From the NCBI GenBank assembly GCA_041600415.1, contig JBFIKF010000006.1, positions 124,001 to 188,000 on the forward strand: a DNA stretch of 64,000 nucleotides, read 5' to 3'. Position numbers and translations under genes: made by a program. Positions 63,331-64,000 of the stretch are shown here, in pieces. This DNA is from JBFJKD01 sp041600415. Lineage in GTDB: Bacteria > Pseudomonadota > Gammaproteobacteria > Pseudomonadales > Porticoccaceae. Each line of letters starts with the position of its first letter. The stretch's first letter is position 1. The notes under the pieces were generated by a model. It did no database searches and was not told where the DNA came from. It saw nothing but the letters and a program-made list of their open reading frames with translations.

Positions 63331-64000
63331 CCGTTGCCATAGGACATCAGTCGTTCGAAGCGTTTTTCCAGCAGGCTATCGAGAGGTTGAGTACTCAGCA
63401 TATCCAGTTGCGCTACCAGCCGCTCCTGGAGCCGTACGGCCATATCGCCGATATTGCGATGCGCTCCGCCGAGGGGTTCGGGAATCGTTTCGTCGGCGAT
63501 GCCCAGATCCATCAGAAAAGCGGATGTAACACCCATCGCCTGGGCGGCTTCCGGCGCCTTGGCAACCGTTTTCCAGATAATATTTGCGCAACCCTCGGGG
63601 GAGATTACAAAGTAGGTGGCGTACTGCAACATATTAAGCCAGTCGCCCACACCAATGGCAATTGCGCCGCCGGAACTGCCCTCGCCAATCACCGTGCAAA
63701 TGATGGGGGTGCGCAAGCGGGACATGACCGCCAGATTCCGTGCGATGGCCTCACTGATGCCCCGTTCCTCCGAGTCGATCCCCGGGTAGGCACCAGGAGT
63801 GTCAATCAAGGTCAGAAGTGGCATTTTAAATCGTTCCGCCATTTCCATCAGGCGCAACGCCTTGCGATACCCCTCCGGCTTGGGCATACCGAAGTTACGG
63901 TAAATTTTTTCATTGATACCGCGACCCTTTTCCTCGGCAATCACCATAACCGGCTTGCCATCCAGGCGCGCCACGCCGCCGATAATGGCCTTGTCGTCAC
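63327..64000 (-). CDS. accA: Acetyl-CoA carboxylase carboxyltransferase alpha subunit (5' end outside window)
   Basis: The alpha half of the carboxyltransferase that makes malonyl-CoA for fatty-acid synthesis. The reading frame continues past 64000, so the N-terminus is missing from the window. Seen motifs are DDKAIIGGVARLDGKPVMVI, EKGRGINEKIYRNFGMPKPEGYRKALRLM, LTLIDTPGAYPGIDSEERG and VIGEGSSGGAIAIGVGDW. The visible part is about 224 residues of about 317 expected. It overlaps tilS. Confidence 0.96.
   Translation of the reverse strand, partial: DDKAIIGGVARLDGKPVMVIAEEKGRGINEKIYRNFGMPKPEGYRKALRLMEMAERFKMPLLTLIDTPGAYPGIDSEERGISEAIARNLAVMSRLRTPIICTVIGEGSSGGAIAIGVGDWLNMLQYATYFVISPEGCANIIWKTVAKAPEAAQAMGVTSAFLMDLGIADETIPEPLGGAHRNIGDMAVRLQERLVAQLDMLSTQPLDSLLEKRFERLMSYGNG

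Noticed and set aside
1..64000. CRISPR array, insertion sequence, prophage or integrase
   Set aside because: No repeat-spacer pattern, transposase, or phage gene was recognised. tRNA-Leu has no visible attachment duplication downstream.

Overview
The window looks like the chromosome of a free-living, probably marine gammaproteobacterium related to the Cellvibrionales/Pseudomonadales. Evidence is the gene order accA-tilS-pyrG-kdsA-eno-ftsB-ispD-ispF ... truD-pcm-nlpD-rpoS-fdxA, the rpsF-rpsR-DUF2232-rplI-dnaB operon, rnr-rlmB, and accessory catabolic genes (Baeyer-Villiger monooxygenase, acyl-CoA dehydrogenase, amidohydrolases, LLM oxidoreductase) typical of oligotrophic marine gammaproteobacteria. 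Genus assignment is inference. No prophage, insertion sequence or CRISPR array was seen.

Layout. 0-13.7 kb is core: acs, panD, panC, dnaB, rplI, a DUF2232 membrane protein, rpsR and rpsF in one leftward block with an S6:S18-type leader upstream of rpsF; then a Na/Pi cotransporter, a DUF3012 lipoprotein, a CDP-alcohol phosphatidyltransferase, rlmB and rnr. tRNA-Leu(CAG) lies at 13847-13933. 14-19 kb is a catabolic patch: AEC transporter, TIM-barrel hydrolase, an unusual acyl-CoA dehydrogenase and an SDR without the normal catalytic residues. 19-23.6 kb is an Anbu cluster: zinc metallopeptidase, proteasome-like Anbu, circularly permuted ATP-grasp, alpha-E. 23.7-31.3 kb has a Baeyer-Villiger monooxygenase, a zinc-ribbon protein, a porin and a nitrate-type ABC transporter (nrtABD) with a near-consensus sigma-54 promoter. 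31.8-38 kb is a czcCBA heavy-metal efflux operon preceded by a small His-rich membrane protein. 38.2-43.8 kb holds envelope-related genes: InaA-type kinase, methyltransferase, two-component system and a divergent LTA-synthase-like transferase. 44-47.3 kb is a second catabolic patch (ABM monooxygenase, D-aminoacylase-like hydrolase, LLM oxidoreductase) with a strong operator-like palindrome.

47.5-64 kb returns to core: fdxA, rpoS, nlpD, DUF368, pcm, truD, then a trio made of a retropepsin-like lipoprotein, an inactive transglutaminase with 7TM domain and a RimK-like ATP-grasp ligase, and finally ispF-ispD-ftsB-eno-kdsA-pyrG and tilS-accA (accA cut by the window edge). surE, usually between truD and pcm, is absent here.

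The most intriguing content is two separate, poorly understood ATP-grasp/transglutaminase/protease systems 30 kb apart (19.1-23.6 kb and 53.1-56.3 kb), plus several palindromes and RNA structures in the intergenic regions.
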